DNA of 64,000 bases from Sinomicrobium kalidii (GTDB lineage: Bacteria > Bacteroidota > Bacteroidia > Flavobacteriales > Flavobacteriaceae). Each line of letters opens with the position of its first letter. The stretch's first letter is position 1. Below the pieces are notes generated by a model that was not told where the DNA came from, did not search any database, and worked only from the letters and a program-made list of their open reading frames with translations. Made by a program: the position numbers and the translations under genes. This document shows positions 12,159 to 19,971 of this stretch, in pieces. Location of the stretch: the NCBI RefSeq assembly GCF_021183825.1, contig NZ_CP089211.1:1054001-1118000 (forward strand), in the 5' to 3' direction.

Positions 12159-12812
12159 GCAAACTTCCGAAGGAAGCCGAAAAGGAACAATCCCGAAAGT
12201 TACAGGCAAGGTCAGGTTTTAGACCACGGATATAAGGCTTAAGACCACAAGACATGGAAAATCGTCAGATGTTACAGGTTCCAAGAACCATAGCGCCCAA
12301 CCTTTTTTTTCATTTCCGGATTCATATGTCATAGTAATTCAGGATCAGGATCAAAAGTTGTGGGGTTTTGACTTGTTGCCGGTTTCCTGTTTTGATTTTG
12401 CCACGGATACACGAATGTTTTTTGACTGAAAGTTGTATGTGCAACTGATGCATTGTAAACCGGGAGCGTTTCCGGCTTCCTGCCTTCCTTCATTTACAAA
12501 AAACCAAACCACGCTGTACCGAAAGGTATAACGGTTTTGGCAGGCTGTGAAATTGTGTTTTAGTTATTCAGGCATCACGCATGAACTCAATGAACCTGTC
12601 AACCCAATAACAAGATTATAATGTTTTACATTACTTAAGGACGGCAATAAATGACCCTCAATTGTGGCCGATACAAACCCGCAACAAAAAGGAACTATTT
12701 CATAAATCGCAAGTTGCACCTCTTACGTCCTGCTGTCTTACATTTGAACCCCAATAATGTCCACAACTTTTTAGCTCGATCGTCAAAAAACACAAAGGAC
12801 AAGGTAAGGCAC
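12159..12812. other. 654-bp non-coding stretch between rpsU and xerC
   Basis: No convincing reading frame or RNA gene was found. A fragment around 12400 (GCCACGGATACACGAATG) resembles dispersed Bacteroidota repeats. The stretch is unusually long for this otherwise compact block. Confidence 0.5.
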
Positions 12813-12846
12813 AAAAAAATCCCCTGCCGAGCCGGCAAGGGATTTT
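12813..12846 (-). terminator. Rho-independent terminator after rpsU
   Basis: On the minus strand the stem ATCCCTTGCCG/CGGCAGGGGAT (one mismatch) is followed by seven T residues. It lies 27 bp beyond the rpsU stop and separates rpsU from xerC transcription. Confidence 0.85.
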
Positions 12847-12872
12847 GTTATCATCTCAAGAAAACAAAAAGA

Positions 12873-13067
12873 CTAAATATCTTCCTGGTCTCTCAGCTGC
12901 TGAATGTATTGCGCTTTCTGGATTTGCGATCTCCTTTTCACAGAAGGTTTTGTGAATTGCTGACGGGAACGCAGTTGACGCATCGTCCCTGTACGATCAA
13001 ACTTCCTTTTAAAACGCTTCAGCGCTCTGTCTATATTTTCGCCTTCTTTTATCGGTATTATTAACAT
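12873..13067 (-). CDS. rpsU: 30S ribosomal protein S21 (bS21)
   Basis: A 64-aa basic protein, MLIIPIKEGENIDRALKRFK, the usual length and start for the family. In Bacteroidota ribosomes bS21, with bS18 and bS6, helps to hide the 3' tail of 16S rRNA that would pair with Shine-Dalgarno sequences. The gene has its own promoter, a strong Shine-Dalgarno and a terminator, so it is monocistronic. Confidence 0.97.
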   Translation of the reverse strand: MLIIPIKEGENIDRALKRFKRKFDRTGTMRQLRSRQQFTKPSVKRRSQIQKAQYIQQLRDQEDI

Positions 13068-13076
13068 ATCTTAACC

Positions 13077-13083
13077 ACCTCCT
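13077..13083 (-). promoter_or_regulatory. Strong Shine-Dalgarno of rpsU
   Basis: AGGAGGT on the minus strand is fully complementary to the anti-Shine-Dalgarno and is separated by 9 nt from the ATG at 13067. Its presence is notable because other genes here lack such sites. It fits the model in which ribosomes lacking bS21 selectively translate rpsU. Confidence 0.85.
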
Positions 13084-13097
13084 CTCATTTAGGATTG

Positions 13098-13127
13098 CAA
13101 AGATACGTTTTTTACCTAAACCACCAA
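13098..13127 (-). promoter_or_regulatory. Promoter of rpsU
   Basis: TTG (13125-13127), a 19-bp spacer and TATCTTTG (13098-13105) on the minus strand match the Bacteroidota sigma-A consensus exactly. It predicts a short 5' leader containing the Shine-Dalgarno. Confidence 0.8.
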
Positions 13128-13244
13128 AATGTTTTAATCCTTTGATAGCGAAATTGTGCCCCCAATACTATTTCCCTGATTTATCGAAAGCTATACCTTC
13201 TCCATATATTGTAAAGAGGTACACGGGTGTGCGCCTCAACTATC

Positions 13245-14648
13245 TTACTTTACAGACCAGACAGAATATCCTTTGGGCGGCACTTCTATTTTAACCCATT
13301 TATCAGATTGGGTAGCGGGCTCCCACCCGGAGTGCCCGGTATAATCTTTAATAGTGGTGCCGGCCCAGTTGGTCTCTACCCATCTTTCCTGCCGGGCATC
13401 TGAATTATTGATATAGACAATTAGCCCGGGACCGTTATAACCGTTCCTTCTGGCTATATATTCATCATTGTCGGCGTAAAGAATGGAAGTATCCCCTCCG
13501 GCCAGGTTGTTGTGTATCCAGATCAGGTTATTCAGCTTGTCCTTGTCCAGCCATTCCTCGTAATCCCTGTAAAAAACAGCAGGATAGCCTTCGTGGGTAA
13601 GAATATAGGCATAGGCCAGCATCTTACCGTTATATATCTCATCGGTATCGTGATTAGTCACAAAGGTGACGGCCTGCATGGGATTTCGCTTCCACAACAT
13701 ATCGTCATTGAGCCTGGTAAGGTCGTTCCCTTCAAAAGCATCTCTCATCCGGTAGTAACAGGCAAAATCGAACGCACTGACTCCGGCTTCCCCGGTCCAC
13801 CAATCCAATGTAGCCGCATTGCCATCCCAATACTCCCCGACAGCAAAACCACCAACTTCATCCTTCCACGCTTTTACCACCCAGGGTTCAAACCCTTTCA
13901 CATAGTCGAACCTCCATCCGTCAAACCCCACCTGACCCCTGTAATATCTGGCCACGGAATTGGTGTTTTTCCAAAGCCAGTCCTGCACGTGATCCTTGTG
14001 ATGACACAAATCTGCAAACCCGCCGAAAGTACCGCTGTCATTATTGTGAAAATCATTCGGGTGAAAATCATACATATCCCGGTAGAACATGCCCGAAGCA
14101 GGATTGTAATCGGTATAGGTCTGCGTTCCGGTGAAAATATTATCTTCGGCATCACCGCCGCTGTTATGATTAATAACAATATCCGCAATAACACTTAACC
14201 GGTTCTGATGCGCCTCGTCGATCAGGTTTTCCAATTCCGCTGCCGATCCGAACCTGGTCTCTACACTCCCCATCTGGTCGTATTCGCCAAAATCAAAATA
14301 ATCGAACGGATCGTACCCCATGGAATACGCCCCGTTATGCGCCTTCGACACCGGCGGCAACCATATGGCATCGATCCCTGCAGCGCTCCAATCAGCCACC
14401 CTGGCACTCAAATGGTCCCACCAGGTTCCTCCCGCAGGGACATCCCAGTAAAAAGCCTGCATCATCACCCCAGAGCCTATCGGTTTCAGGTCTTCACGTG
14501 AGGCCAGTACATATTGAGCATCCGGGTCATGCATTTCGGTTTCACTTTCCAGCGGCCCTTCTTTATGACATGCCGACATCACCATTAACAGCCCTCCACC
14601 GAGGAGCATACTTTTACATTTTAATAATTTTTGGTGTAAATTTTCCAT
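13245..14648 (-). CDS. Secreted GH13 alpha-amylase, lipoprotein
   Basis: Starch-degrading endo-glucanase, 467 aa. A signal peptide ends in a lipobox MSAC with the acylated Cys at residue 27, so it is a membrane-anchored lipoprotein exported from the cytoplasm. The (beta/alpha)8 domain shows GH13 region I DIVINH (156-161), region II GWRFD with nucleophile D248, region III GEYWD with acid/base E272 and region IV VTNHDT with D334. The motif set resembles subfamily GH13_7, though the subfamily is not certain. A short C-terminal beta domain ends PPKGYSVWSVK. It stands alone, with no SusC/D pair next to it. A LacI-type palindrome lies 76 bp upstream. Confidence 0.93.
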   Translation of the reverse strand: MENLHQKLLKCKSMLLGGGLLMVMSACHKEGPLESETEMHDPDAQYVLASREDLKPIGSGVMMQAFYWDVPAGGTWWDHLSARVADWSAAGIDAIWLPPVSKAHNGAYSMGYDPFDYFDFGEYDQMGSVETRFGSAAELENLIDEAHQNRLSVIADIVINHNSGGDAEDNIFTGTQTYTDYNPASGMFYRDMYDFHPNDFHNNDSGTFGGFADLCHHKDHVQDWLWKNTNSVARYYRGQVGFDGWRFDYVKGFEPWVVKAWKDEVGGFAVGEYWDGNAATLDWWTGEAGVSAFDFACYYRMRDAFEGNDLTRLNDDMLWKRNPMQAVTFVTNHDTDEIYNGKMLAYAYILTHEGYPAVFYRDYEEWLDKDKLNNLIWIHNNLAGGDTSILYADNDEYIARRNGYNGPGLIVYINNSDARQERWVETNWAGTTIKDYTGHSGWEPATQSDKWVKIEVPPKGYSVWSVK

Positions 14649-14723
14649 AATTCAAAGTTTTGTCGGTGTATTTTTAAATAAATCTAAAAAATACATCCTT
14701 AAACAGAAAACTTCTTTATAAAT

Positions 14724-14735
14724 GAAAACGTTTTC
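14724..14735. promoter_or_regulatory. LacI-family-like operator upstream of the amylase
   Basis: GAAAACGTTTTC is a perfect 12-bp palindrome with the central CG typical of LacI/GalR operators. The wider TGAAAACGTTTTCG resembles a catabolite-type box. It lies between the amylase start and the acyl-CoA dehydrogenase terminator. The regulator is not in this window. Confidence 0.55.
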
Positions 14736-14792
14736 GTGTTAAAAACTTTTCCGGAAACGTCTGCTATCAACTGTTTTCGATACTTTATTCCA

Positions 14793-14817
14793 CAAAAAAG
14801 GCCGGCGATTGCCGGCC
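14793..14817 (-). terminator. Rho-independent terminator after acyl-CoA dehydrogenase
   Basis: Perfect 7-bp stem GGCCGGC/GCCGGCC with a 4-nt loop, followed on the minus strand by six T residues. It starts 33 bp beyond the acyl-CoA dehydrogenase stop. Confidence 0.9.
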
Positions 14818-14849
14818 ACGATTATATGTTGCACACACTCTATAGCGTG

Positions 14850-16013
14850 CTACTTCAATATCTGCCTGGAAATAACTACTTTCTGTATCTCAGTAGTTCC
14901 CTCTCCTATGGTACACAATTTGGCATCCCTGTAGAATTTCTCCACCGGGAAGTCCTTGGTATAGCCATAACCTCCGTGTATCTGTACGGCTTCATTGGCT
15001 ATTTTTACACAAGCTTCGGAAGCGTACATTTTTGCCATGGCACTTATCTTGGTGATATCACGCCCGGCATTTTTCCCGAACGCAGCCTTGTGCAGCAACA
15101 GTTCCGACAATTCTATCTCGGTAGCCATATCCGCAAGTTTAAAGGATACCCCCTGAAACTCACATATAGCTTTCCCAAACTGCTTTCGTTCCTTTGAATA
15201 CTTCAATGCTGCTTCATAAGCTCCTTTGGCAATTCCCAGGGAGAGTGCCCCTATGGATATCCTGCCGCCGTCCAGCACTTTCATCGACTGTATAAATCCT
15301 TCCCCTACATTTCCCAGCCTGTTCGCATCGGGAATCCTGCAATTATCAAAAACAAGTTCGGCAGTTTCACTGGCACGCATTCCCAGTTTATCTTCTTTCT
15401 TTCCGCTATTGAACCCGGCTGTCCCTCTTTCCACAACAAAAGCCGTCATTCCCTTGGAATCTCCTTTTTCCCCGGTCCGCACTATGACCACGGCAACATC
15501 CCCGCTTTTTCCATGGGTTATAAAATTCTTTGCTCCATTCAACACCCATTCCTCTCCTTCTTTTACGGCGGTGGTATTCATCCCTCCGGCATCAGAGCCC
15601 GTATTGTGTTCCGTCAGTCCCCATGCCCCGATCCACTCTCCGGTAGCGAGTCTGGGCAGCCATTTCTGTTTTTGTTCTTCATTACCAAACTCAAGGATAT
15701 GATTGGTACAAAGCGAATTATGTGCCGCCACGGAGAGCCCGATGGAAGGGTCTACCCTAGAAATTTCCTCGATGACCGCTATGTATTCATGATACCCCAG
15801 CCCGGAACCTCCGTACTGTTCGGGAACCAAAACTCCCATAAAGCCAAATTCCCCGGCTTTTTTAAACAATTCCACAGGAAACACCTGCTCCTCATCCCAT
15901 TCCATGATATGAGGCCTTATATATTGTTCCGCAAATTCCATTGCCGAGGACTTGACCATTTGCTGGGTCTCGGAATAGTCAAAGTTCATAGCGGTATTCA
16001 TATCGACATCCAT
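14850..16013 (-). CDS. Acyl-CoA dehydrogenase
   Basis: FAD-dependent enzyme for the alpha,beta-dehydrogenation of acyl-CoA in fatty-acid or branched-chain degradation, 387 aa. N-terminal helical domain (about 15-125), beta domain with WGLTEHNTGSDAGG (FAD/substrate binding) and C-terminal helical domain with GRISIGALSLGIAKGAYEAA, RKQFG and QIHGGYGYTKDFPVEKFYRD. The catalytic Glu is in CTIGEGTTEIQ near residue 370. Starts at Met5 or Met9 are also possible. The pattern fits a short-chain or butyryl-CoA-type enzyme, but the substrate cannot be fixed from sequence. It has its own promoter and terminator. Confidence 0.94.
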   Translation of the reverse strand: MDVDMNTAMNFDYSETQQMVKSSAMEFAEQYIRPHIMEWDEEQVFPVELFKKAGEFGFMGVLVPEQYGGSGLGYHEYIAVIEEISRVDPSIGLSVAAHNSLCTNHILEFGNEEQKQKWLPRLATGEWIGAWGLTEHNTGSDAGGMNTTAVKEGEEWVLNGAKNFITHGKSGDVAVVIVRTGEKGDSKGMTAFVVERGTAGFNSGKKEDKLGMRASETAELVFDNCRIPDANRLGNVGEGFIQSMKVLDGGRISIGALSLGIAKGAYEAALKYSKERKQFGKAICEFQGVSFKLADMATEIELSELLLHKAAFGKNAGRDITKISAMAKMYASEACVKIANEAVQIHGGYGYTKDFPVEKFYRDAKLCTIGEGTTEIQKVVISRQILK

Positions 16014-16062
16014 TTAGCGTAAAATTTAATTAAATATATGATAATCAACCTATAAAACATTA

Positions 16063-16093
16063 CAAAAATACGATGTTCAATCGTGTAAAACAA
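16063..16093 (-). promoter_or_regulatory. Predicted promoter of the acyl-CoA dehydrogenase gene
   Basis: TTG, a 20-bp spacer and TATTTTTG on the minus strand match the Bacteroidota consensus. It lies about 50 bp upstream of the start codon. Confidence 0.6.
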
Positions 16094-16414
16094 GCTGTAA
16101 ATACTAAAATAAAGATAAAAAAACAGGAGGCATATTTCACAACCTCCTAAATTATTTAACGATAAAACGGAACCCGTTCGCGGTTATTATTTCCCTGCAC
16201 ACCCCCTTCGGTACGGTTTTTCGCTGTTTGTATATTCCGTTGTCAAATATAGCTTAATTCTATCAATTTTGTATACTCATCCCGGGAACAGATTTGACCA
16301 GCCAGGCGCCTGCCATTACTATTCATCTCTTCTTTCACAGGTTAAAATCATTCACTCTTTTCAAAAATACAATATTTTCCTTAACTTTAGAAAGATTTAT
16401 ATTACTTAATACTA
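16094..16414. other. Non-coding divergent region with a weak hairpin
   Basis: No gene was found. AGGAGG (16125-16130) and CCTCCT (16143-16148) can form a small hairpin with a 12-nt loop. Its purpose is unknown. The region should hold the methyltransferase promoter, but no clear TAnnTTTG box was found. Confidence 0.4.
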
Positions 16415-17230
16415 ATGAAAGAGACAGATGTAACTTCAGCTTTCCGGAGTGTGGACACACTATCAGATATTGATTATGTGGTTCACTTTCTGGACCGCGC
16501 CGGCCAAAACCCCTCGGTAAAGGATTGCAAACGTTATATGGAAGCACAAATGCACATCCGCCCCGGAGATCGTATACTGGACTTCGGATGCGGGACAGGG
16601 AACGATGTAAGGAGACTGGCTGAACTTACGGGCAACAAAGGCCTGGTAACCGGCATTGACATCAGTAAAAAACTTATTGAAATTGCCCGTTCCCGTCATT
16701 CCGAAACAGATCTGCCCATCACATTTACGGTGGCTTCGGCAGATGAACTCCCGTTTGAAGATGCTTCCTTTGATATTTGCAGGGCAGAACGGTTGCTGAT
16801 GCATGTAGCCGACCCCGCTAAGGTTATTGATGAAATGCTCCGGGTAACCAGACCAGGCGGCCGGATTGTGATTTTTGACATAGCGTTCGACGCTACTGCC
16901 ACCTATCATACGAACAGGGAATTCACCCGTAGAATTATCCGGTATGTAAGTGACAATATCGCTAACGGGTGGATCGGATCACATCTCGGTATGCTGTTAA
17001 AAACCAGACGGGCGGAAGACGTAAAAGTGATTCCCCACACCCTAACCCCCGATTATGAATTTCTGAAATTTATCATTTCCCCCGTCCTGACAACCGCTGT
17101 TGAGAATGGGATTTTTAAGCAACAGGAGATCGATCACTGGTGGGCCGAGCTGGCCAAAGCGCAGCAGCAGGACTATTTTCTCTATACCTTCCAGGGGTTC
17201 ATCGTATCCGGTAAAAAGGCAGGCAGATAG
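16415..17230 (+). CDS. Class I SAM-dependent methyltransferase
   Basis: A 271-aa soluble protein. The SAM-binding motif I is RILDFGCGTGNDVRRLAEL (about residues 53-71), motif II includes GLVTGIDISKKLIEIAR, and a post-II segment ELPFEDASFDICRAERLLMH precedes VTRPGGRIVIFD. These resemble the UbiE/methyltransferase-11 families, which act on small molecules. The substrate is unknown. It is monocistronic and faces the convergent HhH gene 12 bp away. Confidence 0.88.
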   Translation: MKETDVTSAFRSVDTLSDIDYVVHFLDRAGQNPSVKDCKRYMEAQMHIRPGDRILDFGCGTGNDVRRLAELTGNKGLVTGIDISKKLIEIARSRHSETDLPITFTVASADELPFEDASFDICRAERLLMHVADPAKVIDEMLRVTRPGGRIVIFDIAFDATATYHTNREFTRRIIRYVSDNIANGWIGSHLGMLLKTRRAEDVKVIPHTLTPDYEFLKFIISPVLTTAVENGIFKQQEIDHWWAELAKAQQQDYFLYTFQGFIVSGKKAGR

Positions 17231-17242
17231 ATGCACCTTAAC

Positions 17243-18112
17243 TTATTTCACCCTTAAATACAACCGGATCCTGTTTATTTTTTCAGAAGAAAAACCTTCG
17301 ATTTCCGTCAATTCCTCCAGAGCCCCGATTTCGTGCTCACTTCTGTAGGCGATTATTTTTACAGCATCCTCCCGGTCCAAATATACCAGGGAAGCGAGTT
17401 TATTCAGCGAGACCGAATTAATATCGAGCACTTCTATTTCCGGTGGTTTTACAACATCAAAATATTGCAATGCCCGATTTACTATGGCGGAATCCAGGCC
17501 ATACACTTCATAAAGTTGTTGATTTACGGAGAACCCACCCAGCAACGCCCTGTATTTCACAATACGTGCCGACAATTTTCTTCCGATACCCCGGACAACC
17601 ATAAAATCATCGGCAGAGGCAGCGTTCAGATCTTTCTTTTTAGTATCGTCCTTAACGACGGGCGCCGTATGTTTATCCGTATATGTTGTTCCTTCGTTTT
17701 TCGCAAAAGACGGAAACCGGAAGTACGGAGATATTTTATCTAACAGTGAATCGGAAATGCCCGTTACCTCCCGAAACCCGGAAACCGTATTTACAAACTT
17801 GCCCGCAGCACGGTATTGGCGCAACCTGTCTATTTCTTCTACGGTCATCCCCAGCACATACCCTTTGTAGTCTGAAATATAATTGGGGTTAAAAGGATAA
17901 ACGGTGTCCTTTTCCTTTATTTTGATTCTTTTCAGTGAATCTATTGCTTCCTGATACCGAACCCATGTGTTGTCCGGTATTTCATGCTTTTCTCCCGCTG
18001 CCCGGGAAGCCATCAGAAAATAGAAGGCCTGTGCCAGTATAATGAGAAGTAATAAAAAGAAAATCCCGCTTCGTTCGTTCTTATTAAAACGGAAGTGGGA
18101 AAATATTTTCAT
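17243..18112 (-). CDS. Helix-hairpin-helix protein, ComEA-like, membrane anchored
   Basis: 289 aa. A single N-terminal membrane helix (about residues 17-34, FFLLLLIILAQAFYFL) follows a short basic cytoplasmic stretch. It is followed by three HhH-type units: GYVLGMTVEEIDRLRQYRAA, LNAASADDFMVVRGIGRKLS and a C-terminal LDINSVSLNKLASLVYLDRE block. HhH motifs bind DNA backbone non-specifically. ComEA uses such a domain in DNA uptake, but the multi-repeat form is widespread in Bacteroidota and its role is not proven. It starts 26 bp after the MetS-like gene and may be co-transcribed. Confidence 0.8.
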   Translation of the reverse strand: MKIFSHFRFNKNERSGIFFLLLLIILAQAFYFLMASRAAGEKHEIPDNTWVRYQEAIDSLKRIKIKEKDTVYPFNPNYISDYKGYVLGMTVEEIDRLRQYRAAGKFVNTVSGFREVTGISDSLLDKISPYFRFPSFAKNEGTTYTDKHTAPVVKDDTKKKDLNAASADDFMVVRGIGRKLSARIVKYRALLGGFSVNQQLYEVYGLDSAIVNRALQYFDVVKPPEIEVLDINSVSLNKLASLVYLDREDAVKIIAYRSEHEIGALEELTEIEGFSSEKINRIRLYLRVK

Positions 18113-18138
18113 GATAAAATATTTTTTTTGCCCGGCTA

Positions 18139-18285
18139 CTATTCCCCGGGAACATCGTCATTTTCCGAATAGGAATCCGGTTCCTTTTTCGGCGGTGTGG
18201 TCAGGACCCTGTAAAAGAAATAGCCCGCAATGGCTGTTACTATGCCCTGCGCCAATACCATGGTTATTAATGCTGTTGTGTTCAT
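18139..18285 (-). CDS. MetS-like small subunit of NSS amino-acid transporter
   Basis: A 48-aa frame starting MNTTALITMVLAQGIVTAIA, with one predicted membrane helix (about residues 5-26) and a charged Pro/Lys/Asp/Glu-rich tail. Its ATG overlaps the TGA of the NSS transporter in an ATGA, which indicates translational coupling. The layout matches the methionine/alanine importer small-subunit family (MetS of Corynebacterium MetPS), where a short membrane protein accompanies an NSS carrier. Assignment rests on size, topology and position. Confidence 0.75.
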   Translation of the reverse strand: MNTTALITMVLAQGIVTAIAGYFFYRVLTTPPKKEPDSYSENDDVPGE

Positions 18286-19955
18286 ACTCTTGTTACCCTC
18301 CCTTCTCTTACTCTTTTCTTATACGACAAATATATTAATACCAGTATAAATATCAATAAGGACAACAGAAATCCCCGTGCCATGTTTACAGCGGACATGT
18401 TTTCCCGCAACCTGCTGATCTCTTCCGGGTCCGTAGCCTGCGCTATCTGCTCCTGGAGCCCTGCGTTGGTAACCTTTTTTATAATGGAAAGGTTATCCAG
18501 CGCCCATCCGTTTCCGGAAAAAAGGCTGTTTATATTTCCCGACCAGTCATTCCCTTCAGGGGCAAACATCGTTCCGAGAAAAACGATGATCAGTATGGCC
18601 GGGGTCACATATTTGATAATGTATTTATAAATACCAGGGATCTTAATATCTGCCCCCATATTGATCTCCCGCCATCCTTTTTTCAGACCGAACACCCAGG
18701 AGAACAAAATGGTTTCCATCATTGCAAAAACAACAAGGCTCACCGTTCCCGCCCAGTAGTCATATTCGCTAAAAACCCCTTCCTGGAAGAAGAATACGGT
18801 GGGCAACCCCATGATCAGGGTAATCAGGCCGAAGGCCCAGGCCCCTTTTTTCCTTTCCCAGCCAAATTCGTCCTGCATAAAACTCACACAGGGCGTCCCC
18901 ATGGCAAGGGAGCTGGTTATCCCGGAAAAGAACAACAGCCCGAACCACATAACTCCCGCAATCGCCGCAAACACGGTTCCCCACTGCTGGAAGAGATAGG
19001 GCATGGTCTGGAACGCCATTCCGAAACCGGCATTTTCCAACACCCAGTCCATTCCGAGGTACCCGGCTGCTATGGGAATCACTATGGAACTCCCGATCAC
19101 CACTTCAATAAACTCGTTCATAAAACCTGCGGAAACGGAATTCAACGCTATATCGTCCTTACTCTTCACATAAGCCGCATAACAGTGTACGGTACCCATA
19201 CCCACGGATAGGGTAAAGAATATCTGTCCGGCTGCTGCCATCCACACCTTCAGGTCGAGTATGGACTCGTACTGCGGGGTCCACAGGAAATTCAATCCGT
19301 CCCAGGCATTGGCATCCGGAAATATTTCGGAGGCCCCGCTGGTTCCGAGGGTGAGTCCCCTTATGGCCAGCACCACCCCGAAGAGGATGAGCAACGGCAT
19401 CCCGATCTTGGCTACTTTTTCAACTCCTCCCAATCCCTTGGAGAGGACATATACGTTAATAGTAAGACAAAGCACATAAAAAATAACGGCTTCATATGGA
19501 ATCCCCGTAGTACTGTGAAGCACATCGGTATACGAGAGGAAGAAATTGGCCACTTCAGACTGGTCCATCCCGATAAACGTCCCCTTTATGGAATGCAGCA
19601 CATATGACATGGTCCAGGATTCGATGTAGGCGTAATATGCAGCTACGGCAATATTGGTAAATATGCCGAATACCCCGATGTACTTGAGTATTCTGCCCTT
19701 GGTCATGGTGTCCAGAATGTAAGGTGTACTGTGATTACCGAATTTCCCTCCAAACCTTCCGGAAGACCATTCTATAAACAACAGGGGAATCCCCATAAGC
19801 AAAAAACACACCAGGTAGGGGATTATAAAAGCTCCTCCTCCGTTTTCCACTGCCTGGACCGGGAACCGCAAAAAATTGCCCAGTCCTACGGCATTTCCTG
19901 CCATGGCAAGAATAAGCCCAACCCTGGAGCCCCAGGATTCTTTAGTCTTTGTCAT
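18282..19955 (-). CDS. Neurotransmitter:sodium symporter (NSS) family transporter
   Basis: Inner-membrane Na+-coupled amino-acid carrier, 557 aa with about 12 membrane helices. Helix 1 has the NSS sodium/substrate signature GNAVGLGNFLRFPVQAVENG (residues about 16-35), and helix 6 has the unwound FFTLSVGMGTV region. A methionine or alanine substrate is suggested by the coupled MetS-like subunit. It begins 16 bp after the AGCS gene, so the two are likely one uptake operon. Confidence 0.92.
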   Translation of the reverse strand: MTKTKESWGSRVGLILAMAGNAVGLGNFLRFPVQAVENGGGAFIIPYLVCFLLMGIPLLFIEWSSGRFGGKFGNHSTPYILDTMTKGRILKYIGVFGIFTNIAVAAYYAYIESWTMSYVLHSIKGTFIGMDQSEVANFFLSYTDVLHSTTGIPYEAVIFYVLCLTINVYVLSKGLGGVEKVAKIGMPLLILFGVVLAIRGLTLGTSGASEIFPDANAWDGLNFLWTPQYESILDLKVWMAAAGQIFFTLSVGMGTVHCYAAYVKSKDDIALNSVSAGFMNEFIEVVIGSSIVIPIAAGYLGMDWVLENAGFGMAFQTMPYLFQQWGTVFAAIAGVMWFGLLFFSGITSSLAMGTPCVSFMQDEFGWERKKGAWAFGLITLIMGLPTVFFFQEGVFSEYDYWAGTVSLVVFAMMETILFSWVFGLKKGWREINMGADIKIPGIYKYIIKYVTPAILIIVFLGTMFAPEGNDWSGNINSLFSGNGWALDNLSIIKKVTNAGLQEQIAQATDPEEISRLRENMSAVNMARGFLLSLLIFILVLIYLSYKKRVREGRVTRV

Positions 19956-19971
19956 ACTCTAACAATAATGT

